Shown: one piece after another, positions 49,620-58,513 of the stretch
How positions within the stretch are numbered: position 1 is the stretch's first letter
Layout of the letters: each line of letters starts with the position of its first letter
Source of the DNA: a virus
Strand: one strand, 5' to 3'
Virus record (IMG/VR): IMGVR_UViG_3300021410_000065
Location: 1 to 59,479 of that record
Length of the DNA: 59,479 nucleotides
Notes under the pieces: generated by a model
Database searches by the model: none
What the model saw: only the letters and a program-made list of their open reading frames with translations
Told to the model about the DNA's origin: nothing
Program-made: the position numbers and the translations under genes

Positions 49620-50369
49620 CTATCGCTTGCGGTCAGTGATTCGACTGAGCTGAAGTTTCAAAAGCTTCTCCATCTCATCGAACATTTTTAGATAACTCCA
49701 AAGATCATTCGCCTTAAAACTGTTTGGTGCTCCTGCAGATATTTTCCTTCTCAGCCAGAGCAGTTTTTCGACCGCAACGGCCACTGAATCCGAAATGACA
49801 TTCCTCGAGGTGAGAGTGGAAATGAGCTCAGAAAAATTGACCGGCATCGGCGGGAGTGCATCCTCTCGCTGATAGATCTCTCGCAAGAGCTTTTCTAAGC
49901 GAATCCAGCGCTCTTCTACAACCACTTGAGGACTCAGTAGCTGGGCGTCCATTTTGCGATAAAGGCGCAACAGGTCTGATGGCTCGGAATTCATGATCCT
50001 TGCTGACCGCCGCTTCTTTGCCAAGTCCTCATCGGAAGAGTTTTGAGGGGAGACTTCTTTGTTATCTGCTTGGACTTCCAATCCATTCTGCACGAGGCGA
50101 GCGGGTTCTGGCTCGCTCAATTCTGCGGGCTCAGACACATCATCGTTTTTAGGATCCGCCAACGCTGTCGCGACCGCTTCTTTCGCCTCTTGACCAGCGA
50201 AACCTAAATCTCCAATAGGCGTTTTAAGAGTTACCACACGATTAAACAGCGCTTGGAATTCAGATCTGAACATCTTTGCGATTGCAATCACTGCAACCGG
50301 CCAAGCAAGGGCAGCTACTAAATCCACAACCAATTGCCAAGACTGCAGCCAAAACGCCGGCAGATCCAT
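49620..50369 (-). CDS. Membrane-anchored orphan (moron candidate)
   Basis: 249 aa from the ATG at 50369 with GGAG; the longer frame to 50417 has no good site. One N-terminal membrane helix (WQLVVDLVAALAWPVAVIAIAKMF), then a short TPIGDLGFAGQE segment, an acidic linker, and a helical C-terminal domain (residues 130-249). It is transcribed against the early operon, convergent with ssb, and more AT-rich than its neighbours. These are signs of independent acquisition. Its organisation resembles membrane-tethered exclusion or abortive-infection proteins, but no family is recognised. Confidence 0.78.
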   Translation of the reverse strand: MDLPAFWLQSWQLVVDLVAALAWPVAVIAIAKMFRSEFQALFNRVVTLKTPIGDLGFAGQEAKEAVATALADPKNDDVSEPAELSEPEPARLVQNGLEVQADNKEVSPQNSSDEDLAKKRRSARIMNSEPSDLLRLYRKMDAQLLSPQVVVEERWIRLEKLLREIYQREDALPPMPVNFSELISTLTSRNVISDSVAVAVEKLLWLRRKISAGAPNSFKANDLWSYLKMFDEMEKLLKLQLSRITDRKR

Positions 50370-50425
50370 CACGTTCTCCAAATGTCGATCTCTGTTGGGC
50401 TCGGCATCGTATCTCACTTCGGAAA

Positions 50426-52951
50426 ATGGACATCATGACCGTATCCGGTACCGACCGCTACGCCGAATTTCTGCGCGCCAAAATAAAGATGGCCCGTTAC
50501 GACGGCTTCGACATCCTCCATCACGAAATGCACCCGGCTCTGTTCGGCCACCAGAAGGAGATCGTGCGGTGGGCAGTCAAGGGCGGCAACCGAGGCATAT
50601 TCGCTTCGTTTGGCCTTGGCAAGTCGATCATGCAGGCCGAGTGGTGCCGCCTGATGTCTGGGCTCGCCGGCGGCCCGGCGTTGATCACTGCGCCTCTGGG
50701 TGTGCGCCAGGAGCTTATTCGCGACGCAAAGCTGGTCGGCGTCGATCTGCAGTTCATCCGATCGCGCGCCGAGATGGATCCTGGCCATGCGTTCTATCTG
50801 ACCAACTACGAGACCGTGCGCGACGGGAAGCTCGACCCGCGCGACTTCGCGGCCGCGAGCCTGGATGAAGCATCAGTGCTGCGCTCCTACGGCAGTAAGA
50901 CCTACCAAGAGTTCTTGCCGATGTTCGACAGCGTGCCCTTCAAGCTGGTCAACACGGCCACGCCCAGCCCCAACCGGTTTAAAGAGCTGATCCACTACGC
51001 CGGATTCTTAGGGCAGATGGACACCGGCCAGGCGCTGACGCGCTTTTTTCAACGCGACAGTGAAAAGGCCGGCAACCTGACCCTCTACCCGCATAAAGAG
51101 CAGGAATTCTGGCTGTGGGTCAGCAGCTGGGCGGTATTCATTCAGAAGCCGTCCGACCTCGGATTTAGCGACGAAGGGTACGACCTGCCCGAGCTCGACG
51201 TGCGGTACCACGAAGTGCCCACCGACTACAGCACGGCGGGCGCCGACCGCGACGGGCAAACGCTCATGTTCAACGATCCCGCCCTGGGCATAACGGCGGC
51301 GTCCGCGGAAAAGCGCAACAGCCTCGATTCACGCGTAGCGAAAGCTGCCGAAATCGTTGCGCAAGATCCTGACGATCACTTCGTGGTGTGGCATGACTTG
51401 GAAATGGAGCGCCACGCGATACAGAAAGCAATTCCGGAGGCCGTAAGCGTGTGGGGCAGTCAAGATCTGGACACGCGCGAAGAATCGATCGTCGCCTTCG
51501 GAGACGGCCGGTTCCGGATCCTGTCCACCAAGCCAGTGATCGCCGGCAGCGGCTGCAATTTCCAGCGGCACTGCCACCGCGAGATCTTCACTGGCATCGG
51601 ATTCAAGTTCAACGACTTCATCCAGGCCATACATCGCATCCAGCGATTCCAGCAGCCGCACCGGTGCCGGGTGGACATCATCCACTCGGAGGCCGAGCGC
51701 GAGATCCTGCGCACCCTGCTGCACAAGTGGCGGCAGCACAACGAGATGGTCCAGAAAATGACCGAAATCATTAAGAAATACGGATTGAGCCAGTTGGCGA
51801 TGAAAGACGTGCTGGCCAGGTCCATCGGCATCGAGCGCATCGAGGTCGAAAGCGATCTGTTCAAAGTGGCAAACAATGACTGCGTGGCCGAGGCGAAGCT
51901 GCAGCCGGAGAACAGCGTGGACCTGATCGTCACGTCCATCCCCTTCGCCAACCATTACGAATACACGCCCAGCTACAACGACTTCGGCCACACCGAAGAC
52001 AACGCGCACTTCTGGGAGCAGATGGACTTCCTCACGCCGGAACTGCTGCGCATCCTGGCGCCCGGCCGCATTTACTGCTGCCACGTCAAGGACCGGATCC
52101 TGTTCGGCAATGTCACCGGCGCCGGCGCACCGACCGTCAGCCCATTCCACGCGGAAGCGCTGTTCCACGGCCGCAAGCATGGCTTCGACTACATGGGCAT
52201 GATCACCGTGATCACCGATGTCGTGCGCGAGAACAACCAGACCTACCGCCTTGGCTGGTCCGAGCAGTGCAAGGACGGCACGAAGATGGGTGTCGGCAGC
52301 CCGGAATACGTCCTCATCTTCCGCAAACCGCAAACCGATCGGTCGCGCGGCTACGCCGACGTGCCGGTGGTCAAGTCCAAGACGGAATACACGCGTGCGC
52401 AATGGCAGGTCGACGCGCACGCATTCTGGCGCTCGAGCGGCAACCGCCAGATGACCGCCGAAGAGCTTGCCGCGCTGGGTCCGGAGAAGCTGGCCAGGCT
52501 GTTCACCGAGCAGAGTCTTACCGGCGTGTACGACTACGACACTCACGTGCGCATCGGGAAGGAACTCGACGCGCGCGGCGCGCTGCCGTCCACCTTCATG
52601 AGCCTGGCGCCCGGCAGCCACCACTCCGAGGTCTGGCACGACATCAGCCGGATGCGCACGCTCAACGGCAACCAGGCGCAGCGCAACGTCCAGCAACACG
52701 TCTGCCCCCTACAGTTCGACATTGTGGACCGCCTGATCGAGCGCTACAGCAATCGCGGCGAGACCGTCTACGACCCGTTCGGCGGCCTGATGACCGTTCC
52801 GTACCGGGCAATCCTCAAAGGCCGCCGTGGCGGCGCCAGCGAGCTCAACCCCGCCTATTTCCTGGACGGGGTCCATTACCTCAAATCTGCCGAGCGCGAT
52901 GTGTCCATGCCTGGACTTTTTGACGCAATCGAGTTGGAACTTTGTTGCTAG
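50426..52951 (+). CDS. Helicase-DNA methyltransferase fusion
   Basis: 841 aa (ATG at 50426; a second ATG at 50435 is possible). N-terminal SF2/SNF2-like helicase: Walker A FGLGKS (residues 62-67), DEAD-box-like LDEAS (about 153), and RIQRFQQPHRC motif VI (about 405). The C-terminal half is an N6-adenine/N4-cytosine-type methyltransferase with catalytic TSIPF (about 502, beta-class-like order) and the SAM-binding DPFGG (about 781). TSIPF instead of the commoner TSPPY/F is a family variant I have seen in phage enzymes. It probably modifies phage DNA while unwinding or translocating, for protection from host restriction or for replication control. Confidence 0.9.
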   Translation: MDIMTVSGTDRYAEFLRAKIKMARYDGFDILHHEMHPALFGHQKEIVRWAVKGGNRGIFASFGLGKSIMQAEWCRLMSGLAGGPALITAPLGVRQELIRDAKLVGVDLQFIRSRAEMDPGHAFYLTNYETVRDGKLDPRDFAAASLDEASVLRSYGSKTYQEFLPMFDSVPFKLVNTATPSPNRFKELIHYAGFLGQMDTGQALTRFFQRDSEKAGNLTLYPHKEQEFWLWVSSWAVFIQKPSDLGFSDEGYDLPELDVRYHEVPTDYSTAGADRDGQTLMFNDPALGITAASAEKRNSLDSRVAKAAEIVAQDPDDHFVVWHDLEMERHAIQKAIPEAVSVWGSQDLDTREESIVAFGDGRFRILSTKPVIAGSGCNFQRHCHREIFTGIGFKFNDFIQAIHRIQRFQQPHRCRVDIIHSEAEREILRTLLHKWRQHNEMVQKMTEIIKKYGLSQLAMKDVLARSIGIERIEVESDLFKVANNDCVAEAKLQPENSVDLIVTSIPFANHYEYTPSYNDFGHTEDNAHFWEQMDFLTPELLRILAPGRIYCCHVKDRILFGNVTGAGAPTVSPFHAEALFHGRKHGFDYMGMITVITDVVRENNQTYRLGWSEQCKDGTKMGVGSPEYVLIFRKPQTDRSRGYADVPVVKSKTEYTRAQWQVDAHAFWRSSGNRQMTAEELAALGPEKLARLFTEQSLTGVYDYDTHVRIGKELDARGALPSTFMSLAPGSHHSEVWHDISRMRTLNGNQAQRNVQQHVCPLQFDIVDRLIERYSNRGETVYDPFGGLMTVPYRAILKGRRGGASELNPAYFLDGVHYLKSAERDVSMPGLFDAIELELCC

Positions 52952-52975
52952 CGACGCGGCCTGTCGTACAGACCT

Positions 52976-53680
52976 TTAAAACTTTGGAGGATTGTAATGA
53001 GCGCTACTCAGATCAGTCGTGCCGACGTCAGGCCAATATCGCATCAAGCCTTCGACATCACCATCTTTCGCAGCGTCTATCACCGCATCCTTCAGCAATG
53101 AATGGGCAGCGTCAGCGAACGCCAACATATTTTCTATGACGACGCGAACACCGCTCTCATTCATGAACCCGTGGACTGGTGCGCTCATCTCATGGTTACC
53201 GATTGCCGCGAGCAACATCTGATTTGCTGCTTCAATTCGGTACGCGACGCGATCGTCCAGATGCAAGATCGCCGCATTTTTCTCATCGGATAAGTCGGCT
53301 TGTAACTCTCGAACCGCGACCAGAATCAACCGGTGGGCATCTGGGTAGCTCTCCCCTTTGGCCATTCGCCTAACGGAGAGCAGAGTAGCCGATAGCTTTG
53401 CATTCAGGCCAAAGCACTTAATTAGAAATGATGAGGCTGCACGGCGTTTGACGCTTTGCTCTTGTTCGAATTGTTTTCGCCGAGTTGATCGTCCCTCACG
53501 GAGCGCAGTGATCACTCCAATCGACGTGGCAATAGCTGCCAAGGCTTCCCAAAAATTGAAAGTGGCGTCTCCCCGGCTGACGCCAACGATCAGGCAAGCA
53601 GCGGCAGCTCCAATTGCCAACCAAAAAACGGCACCTCCGACCGGGCCCATTTCGCCGGAAACTCGCTGAGTTTTTCTCAA
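52976..53680 (-). CDS. Two-helix membrane protein (moron candidate)
   Basis: 234 aa. The TTG start is supported by AGGAGT 5 bp upstream. Two N-terminal membrane helices (about residues 15-34 and 42-60), then a cytoplasmic helical domain with RKQFEQEQSVKRRAASSFL and later DLSDEKNAAILHLDDRVAYRIEAANQMLL. It runs against the early operon between the methyltransferase and J-domain genes and is AT-richer than both. It resembles small membrane proteins of superinfection exclusion by topology only. Confidence 0.75.
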   Translation of the reverse strand: MRKTQRVSGEMGPVGGAVFWLAIGAAAACLIVGVSRGDATFNFWEALAAIATSIGVITALREGRSTRRKQFEQEQSVKRRAASSFLIKCFGLNAKLSATLLSVRRMAKGESYPDAHRLILVAVRELQADLSDEKNAAILHLDDRVAYRIEAANQMLLAAIGNHEMSAPVHGFMNESGVRVVIENMLAFADAAHSLLKDAVIDAAKDGDVEGLMRYWPDVGTTDLSSAHYNPPKF

Positions 53681-53725
53681 CTTTCACTCCTTAATTGGTC
53701 CAACCCTATCCCAGGAGCTCTCATA

Positions 53726-54349
53726 ATGAACGCTTATCCTCTCTCCTGGCCAGAAGGCTGGCCCCGTACGAGCGACTATAGGCGCGAACGCGCCCGATTT
53801 CACAAGAAAGGCAGCCGCAACTGGGCCGACGCTCTGACGGTAACCGACGGCGTGGCGCGCGTGTTGACCGAACTGGAGCGCATGGGGATCGACCGTCAAG
53901 ACGCGATCGTCTCGACCAACGTCCGCACGCGTCTCGATGGACTGCCTCGCTCTGGCGAGCGCGAGCCCACCGATCCCGGCGCCGCGGTGTATTGGCAAGA
54001 GCGCGGCGGCGCGCGGCGTGTACTGGCCATCGACCAGTACAACCGCGTGGCCGACAACCTTGCCGCGATCGCCGCAACGCTGGACGCGCTGCGCGCCGTC
54101 GAGCGGCACGGCGGCGCGCGCATCCTCGAACGGGCCTTCACCGGCTTCACGGCGCTCGCGGCACCTGGCGCGCGCGACTGGCGTGCTGTTATGGGATTCG
54201 CCGCCGGCGAGATCGTCAACGTCGATGTCGTCCGGACGCGGTACCGGCAACTGGCGCAGACGCTGCACCCCGACAAAGGCGGCACCAACGACGCCTTCGC
54301 AGAGCTCAACTCCGCCTACGAAAAGGCCAAGGTCTCGCTCGAGGCCTGA
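53726..54349 (+). CDS. J-domain (DnaJ-like) protein
   Basis: 207 aa, AGGAG upstream. The C-terminal J-like domain (about residues 145-205) has VDVVRTRYRQLAQTLHPDKGGTNDAFAELNSAYEKAKV, with the HPD motif that activates Hsp70 ATPase. The N-terminal 140 residues are a phage-specific domain (YRRERARFHKKGSRNWADALTVTDGVARVLTELERMG). It could recruit host DnaK to replication or assembly. Confidence 0.88.
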   Translation: MNAYPLSWPEGWPRTSDYRRERARFHKKGSRNWADALTVTDGVARVLTELERMGIDRQDAIVSTNVRTRLDGLPRSGEREPTDPGAAVYWQERGGARRVLAIDQYNRVADNLAAIAATLDALRAVERHGGARILERAFTGFTALAAPGARDWRAVMGFAAGEIVNVDVVRTRYRQLAQTLHPDKGGTNDAFAELNSAYEKAKVSLEA

Positions 54350-54364
54350 GGCAGGACCGTCGCT

Positions 54365-54607
54365 TCAATCAAGCAGGTGGTCGAGGTGAGCGCGTATCGC
54401 TTCGCGCGCGCTCAGCTTCACGGCGTCTTGGCCCTCGAGCCCGTTAGGTAACGAATGGTAGAGAACCTGCCAATTTTCGTTCATCGATTCGACGGTCGGC
54501 AGAAGGAACCAAATATCAGCGTAGAAGGTGCGTTGCGTTTCAGGCTTGTGACCCCTGCGGACGTAAATTTTCACGATCGCGCCACGATATTTGAACTCTT
54601 CGACCAA
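54365..54607 (-). CDS. Small DUF6566-like protein
   Basis: About 80 aa; the TTG at 54607 has GGAGG 8 bp before it, while a TTG at 54622 is also open. The pattern EEFKYRGAIVKIYVRRG, then LSAREAIRAHLDHLL is typical of short phage/plasmid proteins of the DUF6566 kind. It is on the minus strand, against the early operon. Function unknown. Confidence 0.6.
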   Translation of the reverse strand: MVEEFKYRGAIVKIYVRRGHKPETQRTFYADIWFLLPTVESMNENWQVLYHSLPNGLEGQDAVKLSAREAIRAHLDHLLD

Positions 54608-54796
54608 AACGCCCACCTCCAAAACACATTGACAGCGCCGTGTGCGGACAGGTCAAGCCGCCGGCGGCCGACATCCTATCCAATTTGGAAAATTTGGCAA
54701 AGACTGCTTTGCACTATCGGGGCAGGTCAGAAATCACCAACGTGATGACGATCGCCGGTAGGCTGCCCGCCCCCTCAAAAAGATAGGCAGGCAGTC

Positions 54797-55078
54797 ATGA
54801 CATACAAGATCGGCGGAATCCTGGACGGCTCGATCGTCGTCTGGCCAGAACACGACACCCCAGAGAAAACCCACCTCGGTCACGCGATCGTGGTGATGCC
54901 CAATCACGAGTGCATCACGCTGATTCAGCGCGATCAGGACGTGATCGTCCCGTATTACGGCCTCGACGCCCTGATCGAGGCGCTTCAATCCCTCAAAGAG
55001 GCACACGAATTCTATGAGCACCTCGACAGAAAATATCCAAGGGTCAGGCGAAAGCGGCGGCGCGCACGCAAGCGATGA
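54797..55078 (+). CDS. Small hypothetical early protein
   Basis: 93 aa. Beta-like N-terminus (YKIGGILDGSIVVWPEHDTP; HAIVVMPNHECITLI), a helix LDALIEALQSLKEAHEFYEHL, and a strongly basic C-terminal tail (RVRRKRRRARKR), the latter overlapping the next gene for 65 bp. Possible DNA/RNA-binding protein. Confidence 0.7.
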   Translation: MTYKIGGILDGSIVVWPEHDTPEKTHLGHAIVVMPNHECITLIQRDQDVIVPYYGLDALIEALQSLKEAHEFYEHLDRKYPRVRRKRRRARKR

Positions 55079-55454
55079 CCTACTCGAAGTGGCGCGCGCT
55101 ACCGGCCTGCGCCAGCACATGCACGGCATCAATGCGCCTGGCGCCCGATTGATCCTGCAACGGTTCGTCGGCGCGCTTCGCCTCCTGCGCTCTGACGGTG
55201 ATCCGCCCACGGTAAGCGCGACGGTCCCGGATGGCTGGCGGCTGGTGCCGCAAACCTACATCGATGCGGTCAAAGGAGCCGCTGAGATCGCAAGCGCCTA
55301 TTCCCCTTGCATCGACAAGGTAGAAGAAGATGGTGGCGACGACGCCGAAGATCCGACATGGGCAATCCACCATCGGCTTTACTACGCCGCGTTTGCTTTA
55401 GAACGCACGCCGCCCACCAGCGCAGCCGATGCGGTGGGGGATCATCATGACTGA
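55014..55454 (+). CDS. Hypothetical early protein
   Basis: 146 aa. Acidic N-terminus, helix RLILQRFVGALRLLRSDG, then a TVPDGWRLVPQTYIDAVKGA motif common in small phage proteins. It overlaps both neighbours. Unknown function. Confidence 0.7.
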   Translation: MSTSTENIQGSGESGGAHASDDLLEVARATGLRQHMHGINAPGARLILQRFVGALRLLRSDGDPPTVSATVPDGWRLVPQTYIDAVKGAAEIASAYSPCIDKVEEDGGDDAEDPTWAIHHRLYYAAFALERTPPTSAADAVGDHHD

Positions 55455-55845
55455 GACCAACCAAACTAAGCTGCCCGACATTCGCACGGACGTTCTGACC
55501 GACAAGCAGTTCGAATACAACTGCGCGCACTACGCTGATTGGGCTTTCTACACGCCGCCCGAACAGTTCCTTTTTCATCATTACGATGAGCCGACCGACA
55601 GGTTGCTGATTTGCCATCGCCCTATGGTGGGCATGGAGAAGTACGTTGTTAGCGGAGTGGATGGCGGCCATTACGGTGTTTACGACACGCGCGATGTGAC
55701 GAAGTGGCTAAAGAACGGGACGTGGATCGAAGTCCAAGATCCTACGTTCTTCTTGAAGCGCGAGGTCGCCGGATTGGAGCAACAACTGGACCAAAAAAAG
55801 GCGGCACTGGACGCCGCCATCGCGGCCAGCAAGGAGATGACGTGA
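55447..55845 (+). CDS. Hypothetical early protein with C-terminal coiled coil
   Basis: 132 aa from the ATG at 55447, overlapping the upstream stop. An aromatic folded part (FEYNCAHYADWAFYTPPEQFLFHHYDE) is followed by a coiled-coil end (EVAGLEQQLDQKKAALDAAIAA). Unknown function. Confidence 0.7.
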   Translation: MTETNQTKLPDIRTDVLTDKQFEYNCAHYADWAFYTPPEQFLFHHYDEPTDRLLICHRPMVGMEKYVVSGVDGGHYGVYDTRDVTKWLKNGTWIEVQDPTFFLKREVAGLEQQLDQKKAALDAAIAASKEMT

Positions 55846-56678
55846 GCACAGCAGCAATACAAGCAGCGATGCGCACCCGATTCTGCGCGCCTGAGTACGC
55901 CCTAATGTTCGAGGTGGGTGATGGAACCGGCGCGGCTCAACGCCGGTGGGCCGACGCCGTGAGCATGAACATGTACCCATCACGCGGTTTGCTGATCGAA
56001 GGATTCGAGTTCAAGGCCAGCCGCAGCGACTGGCAGCGCGAATTGAAGGACCCTACGAAATCGTGGAACGTGCAGCAATACTGCGAACGATGGTGGATCG
56101 TCACTCTCCCGGGAATCATAAAGGATGGCGAATTGCCGCCCACGTGGGGCCTGATGCTGCTGGAAAACGGCAAGCTTCGCCAGGCGGTTGCCGCGCCGAA
56201 GTTGGACGCGACACCGCCCACAAAGACGTTCATGGCTGCAATGCTGCGCCGTGCGAGCGAAGCCGACGAATCGGTGGTCAGCGAAATAGTGAGCGCAAAG
56301 GTAGAGCGGATCCGAGCTAACAATGAAAAACGCATCGATGCGCAGGTTCAGGCGCGCACGCGTGCAGCCACCGAACTGATGGCAAAGGTGGACAGCATCC
56401 GCGAAAAGACCGGCATCGACATCAGCAGCCATGGTTTCGATGATGAGCTGTTCGTGCGCGCCGTGCGTCTGCTCATGGATTCAGGCGTGCAAGCGACGTA
56501 CAGCGGGCTTGCCAGCCTTCAGTCCGTGCTGGCACGGGCCAGCTTGGCCCTGAACAGCGCAATCGAAGAATTTAATCGCCCTGAGCCGACCATACCGGAA
56601 GCTCAGGAGACGGCGATGCGCCGCCGGAAAGGTTCGCTGGCCGTCACTCCCCCAGTAGCGGTAAAGGAAACTGTATGA
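55842..56678 (+). CDS. MmcB-like PD-(D/E)XK nuclease-family protein
   Basis: 278 aa from the GTG at 55842, with AAGGAG; the longer frame is spurious. N-terminal nuclease-like domain: FEVGDGTGAAQRRWADAVSMNMYPSRG, then GFEFKASRSDWQRELKDP, carrying Asp-Ala-Val and E-F-K in the order of PD-(D/E)XK enzymes. The C-terminal half is helical. Likely DNA-repair or recombination nuclease. Coupled by overlap to the ASCH gene. Confidence 0.78.
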   Translation: MSTAAIQAAMRTRFCAPEYALMFEVGDGTGAAQRRWADAVSMNMYPSRGLLIEGFEFKASRSDWQRELKDPTKSWNVQQYCERWWIVTLPGIIKDGELPPTWGLMLLENGKLRQAVAAPKLDATPPTKTFMAAMLRRASEADESVVSEIVSAKVERIRANNEKRIDAQVQARTRAATELMAKVDSIREKTGIDISSHGFDDELFVRAVRLLMDSGVQATYSGLASLQSVLARASLALNSAIEEFNRPEPTIPEAQETAMRRRKGSLAVTPPVAVKETV

Positions 56679-57001
56679 CCGGCCGCAACTCACAGGGCCC
56701 ACCCAAATGCGGGCATTCCATGAGGCGGTCGTTGATCCTGCCGCTTAAGCGCGAGTACTTCGAGCAGATCAAGGCCGGCCTTAAGCCCCTCGAGTTTCGG
56801 CTCGCCAACGACTATTGGACGAAACGGCTGGTCGGGCGTCACTACGATCGCATCGTGCTCACACTCGGCTACCCGCCGGCCGCCGATGATGCGCGCCGCC
56901 TTATTCGCGCGTGGCGCGGCTACGAGATCCAAACCATCACCCATCCGCACTTCGGCGCCGAGCCGGTGCGCGTTTACGCAATCGACGTGAGGCCATCATG
57001 A
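56675..57001 (+). CDS. ASCH-domain protein
   Basis: 108 aa. SLILPLKREYFEQIKAGLKPLEFRLANDYWTKRLVGRHYDRIVLTLGYPP followed by WRGYEIQTITHPHFG is the ASCH pattern. ASCH proteins bind or hydrolyse RNA or modified nucleosides, and phage members are thought to act in RNA metabolism or counter-defence. The start overlaps the nuclease gene by 4 bp. Confidence 0.85.
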   Translation: MTGRNSQGPPKCGHSMRRSLILPLKREYFEQIKAGLKPLEFRLANDYWTKRLVGRHYDRIVLTLGYPPAADDARRLIRAWRGYEIQTITHPHFGAEPVRVYAIDVRPS

Positions 57002-57087
57002 TGAGCATCGTATTTCTCACCTTCTTCGCCGCAACCGTCGGCTTCTCTGCCGGCGTCATCTGCCGCGCTGCCTGGGGCCGCGATTGA
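56998..57087 (+). CDS. Tiny membrane protein
   Basis: 29 aa consisting almost entirely of one membrane helix (IVFLTFFAATVGFSAGVICR) and a charged end. Its ATG overlaps the ASCH stop (ATGA). Unknown role; could be a signal-anchor peptide or simply coupled translation. Confidence 0.5.
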   Translation: MMSIVFLTFFAATVGFSAGVICRAAWGRD

Positions 57088-57132
57088 CCGACCAGATGAA
57101 CCGCATTGTAAAAACTACAGCTAAGGATTGGA

Positions 57133-57351
57133 ATGTCCAACTACCTGTCCCGAACGGAGCTTCAGGAGCTGACCGGCTACCAGATTCGATCCGCCGTCAT
57201 TCGGTGGTTGGATCGCGGATCCTGGCCATACGCCACTGGCGGCCCAGATGGATGGCCGCGCGTGCTCCGAAGCTATCATGACGCCCGCCTTGCGGGCGTT
57301 TCCATGTCGAAGTCCAAAAAGTCCGACCAAACCCCAAACTGGAGCCGTTAG
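57133..57351 (+). CDS. DUF4224 putative excisionase
   Basis: 72 aa. LSRTELQELTGYQIRSAVIRWLDRGSWPY is the DUF4224 pattern, a short MerR/Xis-like winged-helix protein regularly found directly upstream of tyrosine integrases. It probably directs excision. The stop overlaps the integrase start. Confidence 0.82.
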   Translation: MSNYLSRTELQELTGYQIRSAVIRWLDRGSWPYATGGPDGWPRVLRSYHDARLAGVSMSKSKKSDQTPNWSR

Positions 57352-58406
57352 TGACCGCAGCCCGCACCCGCAACGCGAAGCTGGGGCTATTGCCCCGCAT
57401 GGACGCCCGCAAGCGAAAAGCGGGTGGCTACACCTATCGATACCTGACGTATGACCGGAAATACATCAATCTCGGACACGACCGCGCTGAGGCGATCCGC
57501 AAGGTGCTGGAGATGGAGTATCGCGCCCCCGACACCGGCACGGCCGGCGAGATGATCCGGGGCTACATGGCAAGCACACTATTTACCGAGCTGGCGCCTG
57601 CCAGCCGAGCGGACTACCTCAATTCGAGCAAAGAAGTGCTTCGCGTCTTCTCGGCAATGCAAGTGAGTGCAATCAAATCGACCCACATCGCTCAATATCT
57701 GCGCGTTGAACGCAAGGCCGCCCCGGTGCGAGCGAACCGCGAAATGGCGTTCCTGTCGTCGGCATTTCAGTTTGGGATCGAACAGGGGCTGGCTGAAACT
57801 AACCCCTGCCGGATGGTGCGGCGAAACACCGAGCGCCCCCGGACGCGCTGCCCGTCATGGGAGGAGATCGCCAGCTTCTGCGACACCGCGCGCCGGCGCG
57901 GCAGCTCCAGTCACGTTATCGGACTCATGGCGCGCTTTATCGCCCTTACCGGACGCCGTAGGGTGGAGTTCATCGAAATGCGGCGTACAGATCTCTCAGA
58001 CGATGGCATCCGAGTCGGCTTCGCCAAGGCGAAGGCGTCAGAGGCAAAGCGTCAGGGATTGATCGAGTGGACGCCGTCCCTGCGCGCGGTCTTTGACGAA
58101 TTGGTGGCCATTGAGCATCCGCGATCTGAGAAGCGGGCGCCAGTGCTGGAATCGATGTTTATGTGGACCAATCGCTCAGGTCAGCCGTACACCGAGCAGG
58201 GTTTCAAGGCGATGTGGGCCAAGATCATGGCCGACTGGCTCGCGGAAGACCGGACGCGCGAGCGGTTCACTTTTCATGATCTCCGCGCCTATTACATCAC
58301 TGTCATGATCGGCGCGGAAAAGGATCCGGAGACTCACAAAAACCCGGCCACCACAAGGCGTGTGTACGATCGCCGCCGGGTCGTTAAGATCAAAACGAGC
58401 GCTTAA
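57351..58406 (+). CDS. int: Tyrosine integrase
   Basis: 351 aa, GTG start overlapping the excisionase stop. N-terminal arm-binding part (TYRYLTYDRKYINLGHDRAEAIRK), SAM-like core-binding domain, and C-terminal catalytic domain. Its motifs are TGRRRVEF (catalytic Arg about 202), KAKASEAKRQG (Lys), FHDLRA (His/Arg about 309-312) and the nucleophile Tyr in TRRVYDRR (about 338). It catalyses recombination between attP and the tRNA-His 3' end. It is 107 bp from attR, so the host-proximal placement is normal although the gene is transcribed toward the attachment site. Confidence 0.95.
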   Translation: MTAARTRNAKLGLLPRMDARKRKAGGYTYRYLTYDRKYINLGHDRAEAIRKVLEMEYRAPDTGTAGEMIRGYMASTLFTELAPASRADYLNSSKEVLRVFSAMQVSAIKSTHIAQYLRVERKAAPVRANREMAFLSSAFQFGIEQGLAETNPCRMVRRNTERPRTRCPSWEEIASFCDTARRRGSSSHVIGLMARFIALTGRRRVEFIEMRRTDLSDDGIRVGFAKAKASEAKRQGLIEWTPSLRAVFDELVAIEHPRSEKRAPVLESMFMWTNRSGQPYTEQGFKAMWAKIMADWLAEDRTRERFTFHDLRAYYITVMIGAEKDPETHKNPATTRRVYDRRRVVKIKTSA

Positions 58407-58513
58407 ATACGTGGTGACGGCACCCCTGAGAGCCGCGCCAATGCTGGGGCTCTCTCACTACCGTTATCACCTAAAATCTCGCGCAACCCGCATAAACACT
58501 AGAAAGTAGCGCA

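Noticed and set aside
51329-52699. 456-aa minus-strand ORF opposite the helicase-methyltransferase
   Set aside because: Shadow; the plus strand carries clear helicase and methyltransferase motifs.
58428-58454. Hairpin GAGAGCC...GGCTCTC after the integrase as a terminator
   Set aside because: The stem is good but no T run follows; may still be a transcript end structure, not strong enough to list.
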